The position numbers were made by a program, and so were the translations under genes. Source: Hymenobacter cellulosivorans (lineage in GTDB: Bacteria; Bacteroidota; Bacteroidia; Cytophagales; Hymenobacteraceae). From it: 64,000 nt of DNA. Where the stretch lies: NCBI RefSeq assembly GCF_022919135.1, contig NZ_CP095049.1:4530501-4594500 (forward strand), given 5' to 3'. Within the stretch, counting starts at the first letter, position 1. Each line of letters opens with the position of its first letter. Below the pieces are notes generated by a model that was not told where the DNA came from, ran no database searches, and saw nothing but the letters and a program-made list of their open reading frames with translations. Below, one piece after another: positions 55,164 through 63,265 of this stretch.

Positions 55164-56951
55164 ATGTTTACTCCCGACCCGCATAGCTACGCCCGCCCCG
55201 CCCAGGTACAGGTGCGTCACTTACACCTCGACCTCCAGGTTGATTTCTCGGCCCGCACGCTGCGGGGCCAAGCCACCTGGCAGCTCACCAACCACACCGG
55301 TGCCACCGAGCTCTGGCTCGACGCCCGCACTCTAATTGTGGAGGCCGTGCACCTTGATGGTCCCACCGGCCCACTCACCGATTTCGAACTGGGGGCCGGC
55401 GACCCGGTGCTGGGTCAACCCCTGCGCATCACGGTACGTCCCGACACGACAGTGGTCAGCATTCAGTACCATACCTCGCCCGGGGCAGCGGCTCTGCAGT
55501 GGCTAACGCCCGAGCAAACGGCCGGCCGGGAGCAGCCGTTTCTGTTCACCCAGTCGCAGGCTATCTTGGCCCGCACCTGGATTCCGTGCCAGGACTCGCC
55601 CGGGGTGCGCTTCACCTACGAGGCCCGGGTGCAGGTACCGGCTCAGCTGCTGGCCTTGATGAGCGCCGAGAATCCGCAGCAGCTCGACCCACGCGGCGAG
55701 TACTCCTTTAGAATGGAGCAACCTATTCCTTCCTACCTTATGGCCCTGGCCGTGGGTAACGTGGAGTTTCAGGCCCTAAGCACCCGCACCGGTATTTATG
55801 CCGAGCCCATCACCCTGCCCAGCGCCACACACGAGTTTGTAGATCTGGAAAAAATGGTGGCCGCCGCCGAAGATCTTTATGGCCCTTACCGTTGGGACCG
55901 GTACGATTTGCTGGTATTGCCGCCCAGCTTCCCATTTGGCGGCATGGAAAATCCACGTTTAACATTTGTAACACCCACCATTTTGGCTGGCGACCGAAGC
56001 CTGACCAGCTTGGTGGCCCACGAGTTGGCCCACTCCTGGTCGGGCAACCTGGTGACTAACGCTACATGGAATGACTTCTGGCTGAACGAGGGCTTTACAG
56101 TGTACTTTGAGCGCCGCATTATGGAGCGCCTCTACGGCAGCTCTTACTCGGATATGCTGCAGGTGTTGGGCCACACCGGCCTGCTGCATACCGTGGAAGA
56201 GCTTGGCGCAACCAGCAAAGACACCCACCTCCACCTCGACCTGGCCGGCCGGGACCCCGACGAAGGCCTCAATGAAATTGCTTACGAGAAGGGCGACTAC
56301 CTGCTGCTAACCCTGGAAAAGCTGGTGGGCCGCGCCAAGCTCGACACCTTTATTAAGGAGTACTTTGCCCGCTTCAGCTTTCAGTCGATGGATACGGTTT
56401 CCTTCGTGGCCTACCTGCGCCGGGAGCTGCTCGACAACGAGCCGGCCCTGGAAGCCAAGTTGCAGCTCGATGCCTGGATTAATGGCCCCGGCGTTCCGGC
56501 GGCGGCTCCACCGGTGGCGTCGGAGCGTTTTGCGGCCGTGGAAGCGGCGTTGCAGAAATGGCAGCAAGGGTCACCGGCGGCAGCTCTGCCCACAACGGAG
56601 TGGAGCTCCCACGAGTGGGTGCACTTCCTGCACGGCTTACCCAAAAGTTTGTCGCCACAGCAATTGGCTGAACTAGACGCGGCCTTCGGGTTTACCCAGT
56701 CGGGCAATGCTGAAATCCTGGCAGCCTGGTTTCCGCTGGCACTGGCCGCCGGCTACTCTCCTGCCGACGAAGCCACAGAAAACTTTTTAACCAAGGTGGG
56801 GCGGCGCAAATTTCTGGTCCCGATTTACAAAGCCCTGCTGGCCGTGCCGGGCGGCCGGGCGCGGGCTCAGCGCATCTACGCCCAGGCGCGGGCTAATTAT
56901 CATTCGGTTGCCACCAGTACCTTCGATACGATGGTAGGTCAAACAACTTAA
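55164..56951 (+). CDS. M1-family aminopeptidase (LTA4 hydrolase-like)
   Basis: A 595-residue zinc metallopeptidase. The substrate motif GGMEN is at 259-263, the zinc site HELAH at 286-290 and Glu309 in NEGF complete the HEXXHX18E signature. The C-terminal helical domain (about 440-590) and overall length match leukotriene A4 hydrolase-like bacterial aminopeptidases. There is no signal peptide, so it is cytosolic and likely finishes degradation of peptides taken up by transporters such as the POT protein at 25 kb. It is a single gene. Confidence 0.93.
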   Translation: MFTPDPHSYARPAQVQVRHLHLDLQVDFSARTLRGQATWQLTNHTGATELWLDARTLIVEAVHLDGPTGPLTDFELGAGDPVLGQPLRITVRPDTTVVSIQYHTSPGAAALQWLTPEQTAGREQPFLFTQSQAILARTWIPCQDSPGVRFTYEARVQVPAQLLALMSAENPQQLDPRGEYSFRMEQPIPSYLMALAVGNVEFQALSTRTGIYAEPITLPSATHEFVDLEKMVAAAEDLYGPYRWDRYDLLVLPPSFPFGGMENPRLTFVTPTILAGDRSLTSLVAHELAHSWSGNLVTNATWNDFWLNEGFTVYFERRIMERLYGSSYSDMLQVLGHTGLLHTVEELGATSKDTHLHLDLAGRDPDEGLNEIAYEKGDYLLLTLEKLVGRAKLDTFIKEYFARFSFQSMDTVSFVAYLRRELLDNEPALEAKLQLDAWINGPGVPAAAPPVASERFAAVEAALQKWQQGSPAAALPTTEWSSHEWVHFLHGLPKSLSPQQLAELDAAFGFTQSGNAEILAAWFPLALAAGYSPADEATENFLTKVGRRKFLVPIYKALLAVPGGRARAQRIYAQARANYHSVATSTFDTMVGQTT

Positions 56952-57043
56952 CTTGCCGTTGAGCTCCGGCAGGTGTGGCCTGAACCTTGCTGGCCCGTTC
57001 GGAGTTATTTTCCTTTCGTTGTCATTAAAGTTGATTTGTCGCG

Positions 57044-57985
57044 TTGAAAGCATCTAAACCTCTCGGGAAGTTAATTGCCATCGGAGGCAATGAGGATAAA
57101 GGCACCTACCCCAACCCGCGTACCAAGAAAAAATACTACCTCAACTTTTTTGAGCTCGGTATTCTCAAGCGCGTCGTGACGGAGTCGGGCAAAGCCAATC
57201 CGCGCATCGAGGTCATCACCACGGCCTCCATGATTCCGGAGGAAGTTGCCAAGATTTACGTGTCGTCGTTTGCCATGCTTAACTGCATGAACGTGGGCAT
57301 CCTCGACATTCGCACGCCGGAAGATGCGCAGCAGCCCGAGTACCTGGCCCGCCTGCTCGAAGCCGACATCGTAATGATGAGCGGTGGCAACCAGTCGCGG
57401 CTGAAAATGATGTTCGGAGAAAGTGAGTTTCTGGACCGGATGACGGCCCGCTACTACAATGAGCCCAACTTCGTTATTGCTGGCACCAGCGCCGGGGCCA
57501 TGGCCATGTCGCACATCATGATTATGGGCGGCAGCGTACCGGATGCTCTGATGAAAGGTGCCGTCAAGATTGGCACTGGCCTGAGTCTGAACCGCAGCGT
57601 GGTCATCGACTCGCACTTCGTGAAGCGAGGCCGCTTCGGCCGTCTGATGGAAGCCGTAGCGTTGCACCCCAAGCTCATCGGCATTGGTCTGGGCGAAGAT
57701 ACCGGGGTGTTGATTACCGAAGGCAACATCATTGAAACTATCGGCTCCAACCTAGTCATCATCATGGACGGCCACAACCTGCAGCATAACAACGCGGCGG
57801 CGGCCAAGAAAGGGGCGGCGCTGTCGATGGAGAACATGACTCTGCACGTGCTGGCCAAGGGCAACACCTACGACATCGAGAACCGTAAGTTCTACGCCGA
57901 CAAAACGGCCTACGCTCCGGCTCCCACCGTGTCGCCGGAGCCGACGCCCGAAACATCGTCTGCTCCCCAAACGGCCACGGCATAG
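57044..57985 (+). CDS. cphB: Cyanophycinase
   Basis: A 313-residue S51-type serine peptidase that cuts cyanophycin (multi-L-arginyl-poly-L-aspartate) to beta-Asp-Arg dipeptides. The start is TTG 57044 (KASKPLGKLIAIGGNEDKG). The nucleophile Ser149 lies in GTSAGAMAMS, with SGGNQSRL and LNRSVVIDSHF typical of CphB. No export signal, so it is the intracellular type. The C-terminal 25 residues are a Pro/Thr tail. It converges with an isoaspartyl peptidase that can split the dipeptide product. No cyanophycin synthetase (cphA) is in the window, so the substrate may be internal storage or imported. Confidence 0.9.
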   Translation: MKASKPLGKLIAIGGNEDKGTYPNPRTKKKYYLNFFELGILKRVVTESGKANPRIEVITTASMIPEEVAKIYVSSFAMLNCMNVGILDIRTPEDAQQPEYLARLLEADIVMMSGGNQSRLKMMFGESEFLDRMTARYYNEPNFVIAGTSAGAMAMSHIMIMGGSVPDALMKGAVKIGTGLSLNRSVVIDSHFVKRGRFGRLMEAVALHPKLIGIGLGEDTGVLITEGNIIETIGSNLVIIMDGHNLQHNNAAAAKKGAALSMENMTLHVLAKGNTYDIENRKFYADKTAYAPAPTVSPEPTPETSSAPQTATA

Positions 57986-58003
57986 GCATCTGTACCTGCC
58001 TAT

Positions 58004-58046
58004 ATGCAGAACGCCGACTTTCGAGAAGAAAGTCGGCGTTCTGCAT
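58004..58046. terminator. Bidirectional intrinsic terminator
   Basis: A perfect 18-bp stem (58004-58021 and 58029-58046) between the convergent cyanophycinase and isoaspartyl peptidase genes. The stem has no long T run, so efficiency is uncertain. Confidence 0.6.
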
Positions 58047-58184
58047 TTGACGTTTTATAAGCAAGCAAAAGACGATTTTTACTCCTTATATAATAGGCGC
58101 TAAAATACCCACCTGGTATTCCCGGTTCCGTCCTCAGATTTAGGACAGACATCAGGTAGAGATTTTCGCGGCAGCAGAGCAGCC

Positions 58185-59165
58185 TTAGTCCTTATAAATC
58201 CCCACGTATAAAGGGCCATTGGAGCTGAGGCTGGCGCGGTACATGCCGTCGGAGTTAAAGGGCAACGCAATCTGACCGGTGCTGTCGACGGCCACCAAGC
58301 CACCTTCCCCGCCAACCGGCGCAAGCTTGTCGTGCACCACGATACGGCAGGCTTCGGCCAGACTCAGGCCGCGGTATTCCATGAGGCAGGAAATATCGTG
58401 GGCCACCACCGCGCGCAGGAAAAATTCGCCGTGCCCGGTGCAGCTGATGGCGCATGTGCGGTTGTCGGCAAAGGTGCCCGAGCCGATGATGGGCGAGTCG
58501 CCGATGCGGGAGTAACGCTTGTTGGTCATGCCTCCGGTGGAAGTGGCGGCGGCCAGGTTGCCGTACTGGTCGCGGGCCACGGCCCCCACAGTACCCATTT
58601 TTTTCTTCGGGTCTTCATCCACGAAAGCCACGGGCTCTTCCAGCGGGGCCTTGACGGCCTGGCTATGATCGAGGCGCATGCGTCCTTCGGCCAGCGCTTC
58701 CTGGAGCTGGTCGAAACGGTGCTGGGTGAAAAAGTATTCGGTGGGCTGCATCGCCAGACCAAATTCCCGGGCCAGTTCTTCGTTGCCGGGATAGGCCAGC
58801 AGCACGTGCTCAGTTTTGTCCATCACCAGGCGGGCGGCCCGAATCGGGTTCTGAATGTGGCGGGCCCCGGTTACGGCCCCGGCCGCACGGTTGCGGCCGT
58901 CCATCAGGGAGGCATCCATTTCGTGGTGGCCTTCGTGGGTAAACACCGCGCCGCGGCCGGCATTGAACAAGGGGCAATCTTCGAGACTAATGACGGCCGC
59001 TTCTACCGCATCGAGAGCCGCGCCACCGTGGCGCAGTACGTCGTAGCCGGTTTCCAGGGCGGCCTGCAACGCCAGGCGGTAGTTCTGTTCGGCTTCAACC
59101 GACATCAGGGTGCGGGAGATGGTACCGGCACCGCCGTGCAAGGCCAAAGCAAGAGGAAAATCCAT
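58185..59165 (-). CDS. iaaA: Isoaspartyl peptidase / plant-type L-asparaginase
   Basis: A 326-residue Ntn-hydrolase precursor that cuts itself before Thr192 (in KKKMGTVGAVARD); the free Thr is the nucleophile. N-terminal LALHGGAGTI, central NAGRGAVFT and EMDASLMDG, and GDSPIIGSGTFAD after the cut are all family marks. It hydrolyses beta-aspartyl dipeptides and asparagine. No signal peptide. Its stop faces the cyanophycinase gene, so together they could turn cyanophycin into aspartate and arginine, although they are on opposite strands and have separate promoters. Confidence 0.93.
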   Translation of the reverse strand: MDFPLALALHGGAGTISRTLMSVEAEQNYRLALQAALETGYDVLRHGGAALDAVEAAVISLEDCPLFNAGRGAVFTHEGHHEMDASLMDGRNRAAGAVTGARHIQNPIRAARLVMDKTEHVLLAYPGNEELAREFGLAMQPTEYFFTQHRFDQLQEALAEGRMRLDHSQAVKAPLEEPVAFVDEDPKKKMGTVGAVARDQYGNLAAATSTGGMTNKRYSRIGDSPIIGSGTFADNRTCAISCTGHGEFFLRAVVAHDISCLMEYRGLSLAEACRIVVHDKLAPVGGEGGLVAVDSTGQIALPFNSDGMYRASLSSNGPLYVGIYKD

Positions 59166-59274
59166 TGGATGGGGGGTTATTTAGAGGGCTGAGGGCAAGA
59201 TCGAAAGGCAAAGATACGCAGCTCCACGGTCCGGATTTTGGGCGGCGTGGATAGCCATAACGCGTTTTTTTTCG

Positions 59275-59282
59275 TACGTTTG
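59275..59282 (+). promoter_or_regulatory. Candidate -7 box for the DUF3127 gene
   Basis: TACGTTTG fits TAnnTTTG, 33 nt before ATG 59316. No clear -33 TTG. Confidence 0.45.
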
Positions 59283-59315
59283 AAGTAAGGATTTACCCAC
59301 TTAACGATTTTTTTT

Positions 59316-59741
59316 ATGGCTTACGACGCTACCGGCCGCCTGCACGAGATTTTTGACGAACAGCAGGTGAGTGAGAAATTCCGCAAGCGCGAATTTGTGC
59401 TGGAAGTTCAGGATGGCCAGTACCCTGAGCATATCAAGTTCCAGTTGGTTCAAGATAAAACGGCCCTCATCGACTCCTACAAAGTAGGCGACGAGGTAAA
59501 AGTTACCTTCAACCTGCGTGGCCGCGGCTTCAACAAGAACGGCCAGATGCTGTACTTCACCAACCTGGAAGCCTGGCGTATTGAGGCTGGCACGGGCGGC
59601 GGTGCTCCCGCTGGCGGTGGTGGCTACAACCAGCAAGCGGCTCCCCGCGCTGCTGCTCCTGCTCAGAATCAGAACCCGAACCTGCGCGCTGCACCCGCAG
59701 CTCCCATTGCCGGCGACGACGACAACGACCTGCCCTTCTAA
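59316..59741 (+). CDS. DUF3127 protein, SSB-like OB fold with acidic tail
   Basis: A 141-residue DUF3127 protein. Residues about 5-90 fit the family (TGRLHEIFDEQQVSEKFRKR, REFVLEV, GRGFNKNGQMLYFTNLEAWR) and look like an OB fold. A Gly/Gln/Pro/Ala-rich linker (about 92-130) leads to the acidic tip DDDNDLPF, which resembles the C-terminal tip of single-stranded DNA-binding proteins (DDDIPF) that recruits repair enzymes. The likely role is nucleic-acid binding with partner recruitment (inference). It is a single gene with a good terminator. Confidence 0.85.
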   Translation: MAYDATGRLHEIFDEQQVSEKFRKREFVLEVQDGQYPEHIKFQLVQDKTALIDSYKVGDEVKVTFNLRGRGFNKNGQMLYFTNLEAWRIEAGTGGGAPAGGGGYNQQAAPRAAAPAQNQNPNLRAAPAAPIAGDDDNDLPF

Positions 59742-59776
59742 GGCAAGCACCGTCGGGCGCTAGCCCTGCACTTGTA

Positions 59777-59824
59777 CAAAACGGAAGCTGGAACTCCTCT
59801 CTGGGAGCACCGGCTTCCGTTTTG
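59777..59824 (+). terminator. Intrinsic terminator
   Basis: A 15-bp stem with one G-U pair (59777-59791 and 59810-59824) and a loop with a smaller stem. T-rich tail on the right. Confidence 0.7.
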
Positions 59825-59955
59825 CATATAGGCCCAGCTGGCATCTTCTGTTAAAAAGGAAAACTTCCGGGTATCGTTTTATCGTTTAGGAACTGTTCTG
59901 TGGCTATGCCGTAGTTCATCAATTGCTTTTCCTGCCCTCCTCCTTCCGCCCGCTC

Positions 59956-60831
59956 ATGGCTGCGCTTGCTGATTCCCATTCGCTGAATGGAAAAAATATT
60001 CTTATTACCGGCGCCTCGGGTGGTATCGGCCAAGTTACGGCCCGGGAGCTGGCCCGGCGCGGTGCCCACCTCATCTTGGTGTGCCGCAGCCCGGAAAAGG
60101 CCGAGCAAACCAAGGCCCTGATCCAACAGGCTACCCCCGAGAGCACGCCCGATATTCTGCTCTGCGACCTGTCGCGGCTCAGCGAAGTGCGCACCTTGGC
60201 AGCGGAAGTGGTGCGGCGCTACCCCAAGCTGGATGTGCTCATCAACAACGCCGGCCTAATGCCCGGCCCGCTCACCATTACCGACGAAGGCCACGAGCTG
60301 AGCTGGGTTACCAACCACCTGGCCCCGTTTCTCTTGACCAATCTATTGCTGCCGCTGCTGGATGCGGCCGGTCAGGCCCGGATTATCAATGTGGCGTCGG
60401 AGGCGCATTGGCTGGGGGAGATTGAGCCGGCCCAGACCTTCCGCAACGCCCCCGACAAGTACAGCTCGTTTACGGCCTACTGCGACTCGAAACTGGCCAA
60501 CATTCTGTTTACCAACGAGCTGGCCCACCGCCTGGAGCTTACCGGCATTACGGCCAACTGCCTGCACCCCGGCATCGTGGATACGGGCCTGGTAAACCCG
60601 GGTAGCTCCCGGTCCATGAAGCTGCTGTGGTGGCTGGCCCGCCCGGTGATGGTGACGGCCGAAGTAGGCGCCAAAACCACGATTTATCTGGCCACCGACC
60701 CGCAAGTAGCAGCCATCAGTGGGCGCTATTTCAAGAACAGTAAGCCCGCCCGCACTTCGGCTACAGCCCAGAACCGGGCCGAAGCCAGCCGACTGTGGCG
60801 CATTTCAGAAGAAGAAGCAGGCCTGGATTAG
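59956..60831 (+). CDS. SDR-family oxidoreductase (retinol dehydrogenase-like)
   Basis: A 291-residue SDR from ATG 59956 (MAALADSHSLNGKNILITGA); a TTG at 59923 is in frame. The NAD(P) motif TGASGGIG is at about 18-25, NNAG at about 98-101, catalytic Ser in INVASEAH and YCDSK at about 168-172. HPGIVDTGLVNPG and the helical end match the retinol dehydrogenase/WWOX-like group. Substrate unknown. Single gene. Confidence 0.87.
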   Translation: MAALADSHSLNGKNILITGASGGIGQVTARELARRGAHLILVCRSPEKAEQTKALIQQATPESTPDILLCDLSRLSEVRTLAAEVVRRYPKLDVLINNAGLMPGPLTITDEGHELSWVTNHLAPFLLTNLLLPLLDAAGQARIINVASEAHWLGEIEPAQTFRNAPDKYSSFTAYCDSKLANILFTNELAHRLELTGITANCLHPGIVDTGLVNPGSSRSMKLLWWLARPVMVTAEVGAKTTIYLATDPQVAAISGRYFKNSKPARTSATAQNRAEASRLWRISEEEAGLD

Positions 60832-60909
60832 TCTCCTTGCGTACACTAACCGGGAGCGGGGCCAGCCTGAATTGGCTGGCCCCGGTTCTCAGCAGGCACT
60901 ACGGAACCT

Positions 60910-61533
60910 ATGTCAGAACTACAGGAACTCATCCGGCACGGCGAGGGCGAACGGCTGGAATTCAAGAAGAAAACCACCCATCCTACCCGTATTTCCCGGA
61001 CCCTGGCCTCGCTGGCCAACACGCACGGTGGCCGGGTGCTGGTGGGCGTCGACGACGATGGGCGCATTGTGGGTGTGCGCGACGCGGAAGAGGAGATGTA
61101 CGTGCTGCGCCTGGCCGCCGAACAATACATTGACCCGCCCATCCCACTGAATTTCAAGGAAGTCGAGGAAGAAGGCCGCACCGTGGTGATTGTAACCGTG
61201 CGCGAAAGTACCCACAAGCCTCACCGGGCCCAGGTGGCCGAGGGCGACTGGCGCGGCTACGTGCGAGTGCGCGACGAAAGTGTGCAAACCAGCGGCCTGA
61301 CCGAAAAAGTGCTGGAGCGCCAGCAACCCCAGCAGTTTGAAAAGCTTCCGCTCAACCGCCACGAGCTAGCCGTGCTCGACTACCTGCGTAAGCACCCGCG
61401 CATCACCCTGGCTCAGTACATGAAACTCGGCAACCTGGGCAAGCGCCGGGCCTACCAGACGCTCATCAAGCTCACGCTGCACGGCTACATCCGTCACCAC
61501 GACAAGGAGAAGGAGCCGTATTACACGCTCTGA
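60910..61533 (+). CDS. AlbA_2 (Schlafen-like) domain protein with winged helix
   Basis: A 207-residue protein. Residues about 10-140 form an AlbA_2/Schlafen-core-like domain (GEGERLEFKKKTTH, then LASLANTHGGRVLVGVDDDG and YVRVRDES). The C-terminal 60 residues are a winged helix (LNRHELAVLDYLRKHPRITL and the basic GKRRAYQTLIKLTLHGYIRH). Such proteins bind nucleic acid and are often transcription regulators; some are associated with stress or defence. No partner gene is evident. It lies 78 nt after an SDR gene. Confidence 0.83.
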   Translation: MSELQELIRHGEGERLEFKKKTTHPTRISRTLASLANTHGGRVLVGVDDDGRIVGVRDAEEEMYVLRLAAEQYIDPPIPLNFKEVEEEGRTVVIVTVRESTHKPHRAQVAEGDWRGYVRVRDESVQTSGLTEKVLERQQPQQFEKLPLNRHELAVLDYLRKHPRITLAQYMKLGNLGKRRAYQTLIKLTLHGYIRHHDKEKEPYYTL

Positions 61534-61702
61534 TCCACGATTAGTCTCTTCGCAAAACCCGAATGGCTAGGTGCGAAGTCTCCAGTTTATGCCCCAAGTT
61601 TAAGCGGCATTGCTCCAAGCCTTCGTCTTAACTGCTTAAGTCATGGTCACGGCTTTTCCCGGCTTAGCTACCCAGGGCCCCGTTGCCTTACCCCTACCTT
61701 CA

Positions 61703-61754
61703 AAACGCAAAAATCCCCGGCAGCTGAGTTCAGCTACCGGGGATTTTTGCGTTT
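61703..61754. terminator. Bidirectional intrinsic terminator
   Basis: A perfect 18-bp stem (61703-61720 and 61737-61754), with a smaller stem in the loop. It lies between the AlbA_2 gene (plus) and the small Lys-rich gene (minus). Confidence 0.8.
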
Positions 61755-61771
61755 CAATAACTAGGAGCGGG

Positions 61772-61888
61772 TTATTCGCTGCTGCTGTTTTTGGCTTTTT
61801 TCTTCTCGTCTTTGGCGGCTTTTTTCTCCTTGGGAGATTTAGCGGGCTCCTTCTTTTTCTCTTTGCGGGCGTCTTGTGCTTTAGCCAT
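61772..61888 (-). CDS. 38-residue lysine-rich protein
   Basis: A short frame from ATG 61888 to TAA 61772. The peptide begins MAKAQDARKEKKKEPAKSP and continues with Lys/Glu/Ala to NSSSE; roughly 40% of residues are Lys. I believe similar tiny basic proteins are annotated in Bacteroidota genomes. It sits 18 nt before a perfect bidirectional terminator, which supports transcription as its own unit. It could bind nucleic acid, but this is a guess from charge. Confidence 0.6.
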   Translation of the reverse strand: MAKAQDARKEKKKEPAKSPKEKKAAKDEKKKAKNSSSE

Positions 61889-61967
61889 GGTGGAGTATGA
61901 TTGGGTAGAAGATGGGTTTCCTGCTTCCTAACGCAGTCGGGCGGGTCGGTGTTGTGCCTCCGGGGTT

Positions 61968-62501
61968 CTAAACTAGCCCGGGCAGGTACCGTTCGCGCAG
62001 GATGCTCAGATGGTGCAGCTCGTGGCCGGGAATGATGAACAGCAAGGCCCGCACGCTGGCTGGCCCGCCATTGGCCGTGCCGGTGCGCGCCAGCTGGGTT
62101 TCCGAAAACGACCGAAACAACGACAGCGTGGCGGCGCGCACCGAGGCGTACTCATCTAGGATATCGCTCAGGTCCCGCTCGTTGGCTTCGGAATTGGGCA
62201 CGTAGTCGTCCTGCTCGAAGCCGGGCAAATCGGTTTTGTCGTTCCGGGCCATCCGCAGAGCGCGGTAGGCAAAAATCCGCTCCGTATCGATGACGTGGAC
62301 CAGCATTTCCTTAATACTCCACTTGCCGGGGGCATAGGCAAAACGCGCCTGCTCGTCGGTGAGCTGGCCCACGGCCTGCTGCAGGGCATCGGGCAGCTTG
62401 TCCAGCATGTAGAGCGGGTCGGCGCCCTCGGGAATGTGGCGAATGTAGGTGTCGTAGTAGGGCAAATACTGGCCCTCGATGGGCCGCTCGGTGGTAGACA
62501 T
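61968..62501 (-). CDS. DinB-family protein
   Basis: A 177-residue four-helix DinB/DUF664 protein from ATG 62501 (MSTTERPIEGQYLPYYDTYI); the frame runs upstream to 62570. The metal triad is visible: His near 68 in LVHVIDTER, then His-x-x-x-His in GHELHHLSIL at the C-terminus. Members use bacillithiol, mycothiol or similar cofactors, or are uncharacterised. Likely a detoxification thiol transferase (inference). Divergent from the DUF1232 gene. Confidence 0.85.
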   Translation of the reverse strand: MSTTERPIEGQYLPYYDTYIRHIPEGADPLYMLDKLPDALQQAVGQLTDEQARFAYAPGKWSIKEMLVHVIDTERIFAYRALRMARNDKTDLPGFEQDDYVPNSEANERDLSDILDEYASVRAATLSLFRSFSETQLARTGTANGGPASVRALLFIIPGHELHHLSILRERYLPGLV

Positions 62502-62600
62502 AGACGGTGGAGCTTGGTAGCGGGGCGAAGGTAACCAACTTCCCGGGCTGGGGCTGCGTACACGCTGCAAATATTCGCTCCTAACCCCTCCCCCTCGACT

Positions 62601-63119
62601 ATGTCGTCACTCGCCGAAAAAGGTCTGTCCATTTCCAAGAATGCGCTGTTCAGCGTTTTTATGAACCGCGCCGGCCGCCTGTTAGGCCGCCCTTTTAAAG
62701 TAGTACTGGTCCTCAACGAAGTAGCCAACAAGCTGGCCGACAAGAAAAGCGGCGACAACAAGTTCAAGCAGCTGCTGGACGTGATGCTGACCGTGGTGCG
62801 GCTGGTGAAAAACTACGTGAGCGGCTCCTACCGTCAGATTGAAACCCAGACTATTCTTTCCGGCCTGGGCGTGCTGCTCTACACCCTCTCGCCCATCGAC
62901 CTGGTACCCGACTTCATTCCCGTCGTTGGCTTTCTGGATGATCTGAGCCTCATGAGCTGGTTTGTGGGCGCCTTCCAGGAGGAAATTACCCGGTTCCGGG
63001 AGTGGGAGAAAACCCACGCCAGTGAAGCCGAGGAAGCCGAAAAAGACCTAGTGCCTGCCGCCGTAGCCGTAGATACCGATAAAGCCACGCCTGCCGTAGC
63101 CGAGCTGGGCCATTCGTAA
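62601..63119 (+). CDS. DUF1232 (YkvA-like) membrane protein
   Basis: A 172-residue protein with a DUF1232 domain: LLYTLSPIDLVPDFIPVVGF (about 93-112), then LDDLSLMSWFV. This hydrophobic hairpin is the family signature. The rest is charged, ending in a Glu/Ala-rich tail. Members are small membrane-associated proteins of unknown function. A terminator follows 28 nt after the stop. Confidence 0.85.
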   Translation: MSSLAEKGLSISKNALFSVFMNRAGRLLGRPFKVVLVLNEVANKLADKKSGDNKFKQLLDVMLTVVRLVKNYVSGSYRQIETQTILSGLGVLLYTLSPIDLVPDFIPVVGFLDDLSLMSWFVGAFQEEITRFREWEKTHASEAEEAEKDLVPAAVAVDTDKATPAVAELGHS

Positions 63120-63146
63120 GCGCCCCGCACTTTTGCGCTGCCCTTG

Positions 63147-63171
63147 AACCCCAACCGAACCGGTTGGGGTT
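63147..63171 (+). terminator. Intrinsic terminator
   Basis: A perfect 11-bp stem (63147-63157 and 63161-63171) with a 3-nt loop, followed by TCTTTTTTC. Confidence 0.85.
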
Positions 63172-63265
63172 TCTTTTTTCAGTGACCCGGTCCCAAAGTC
63201 GGACGACACTAAAATTCCGCGAAATTTGCGCCCCACCCTTTTCTGTTCATCCACTCCCGTCCTCT

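Noticed and set aside
60910..61533. Defence-system component
   Set aside because: The AlbA_2/Schlafen-like domain occurs in some defence loci, but no nuclease, transmembrane effector or partner gene is adjacent.
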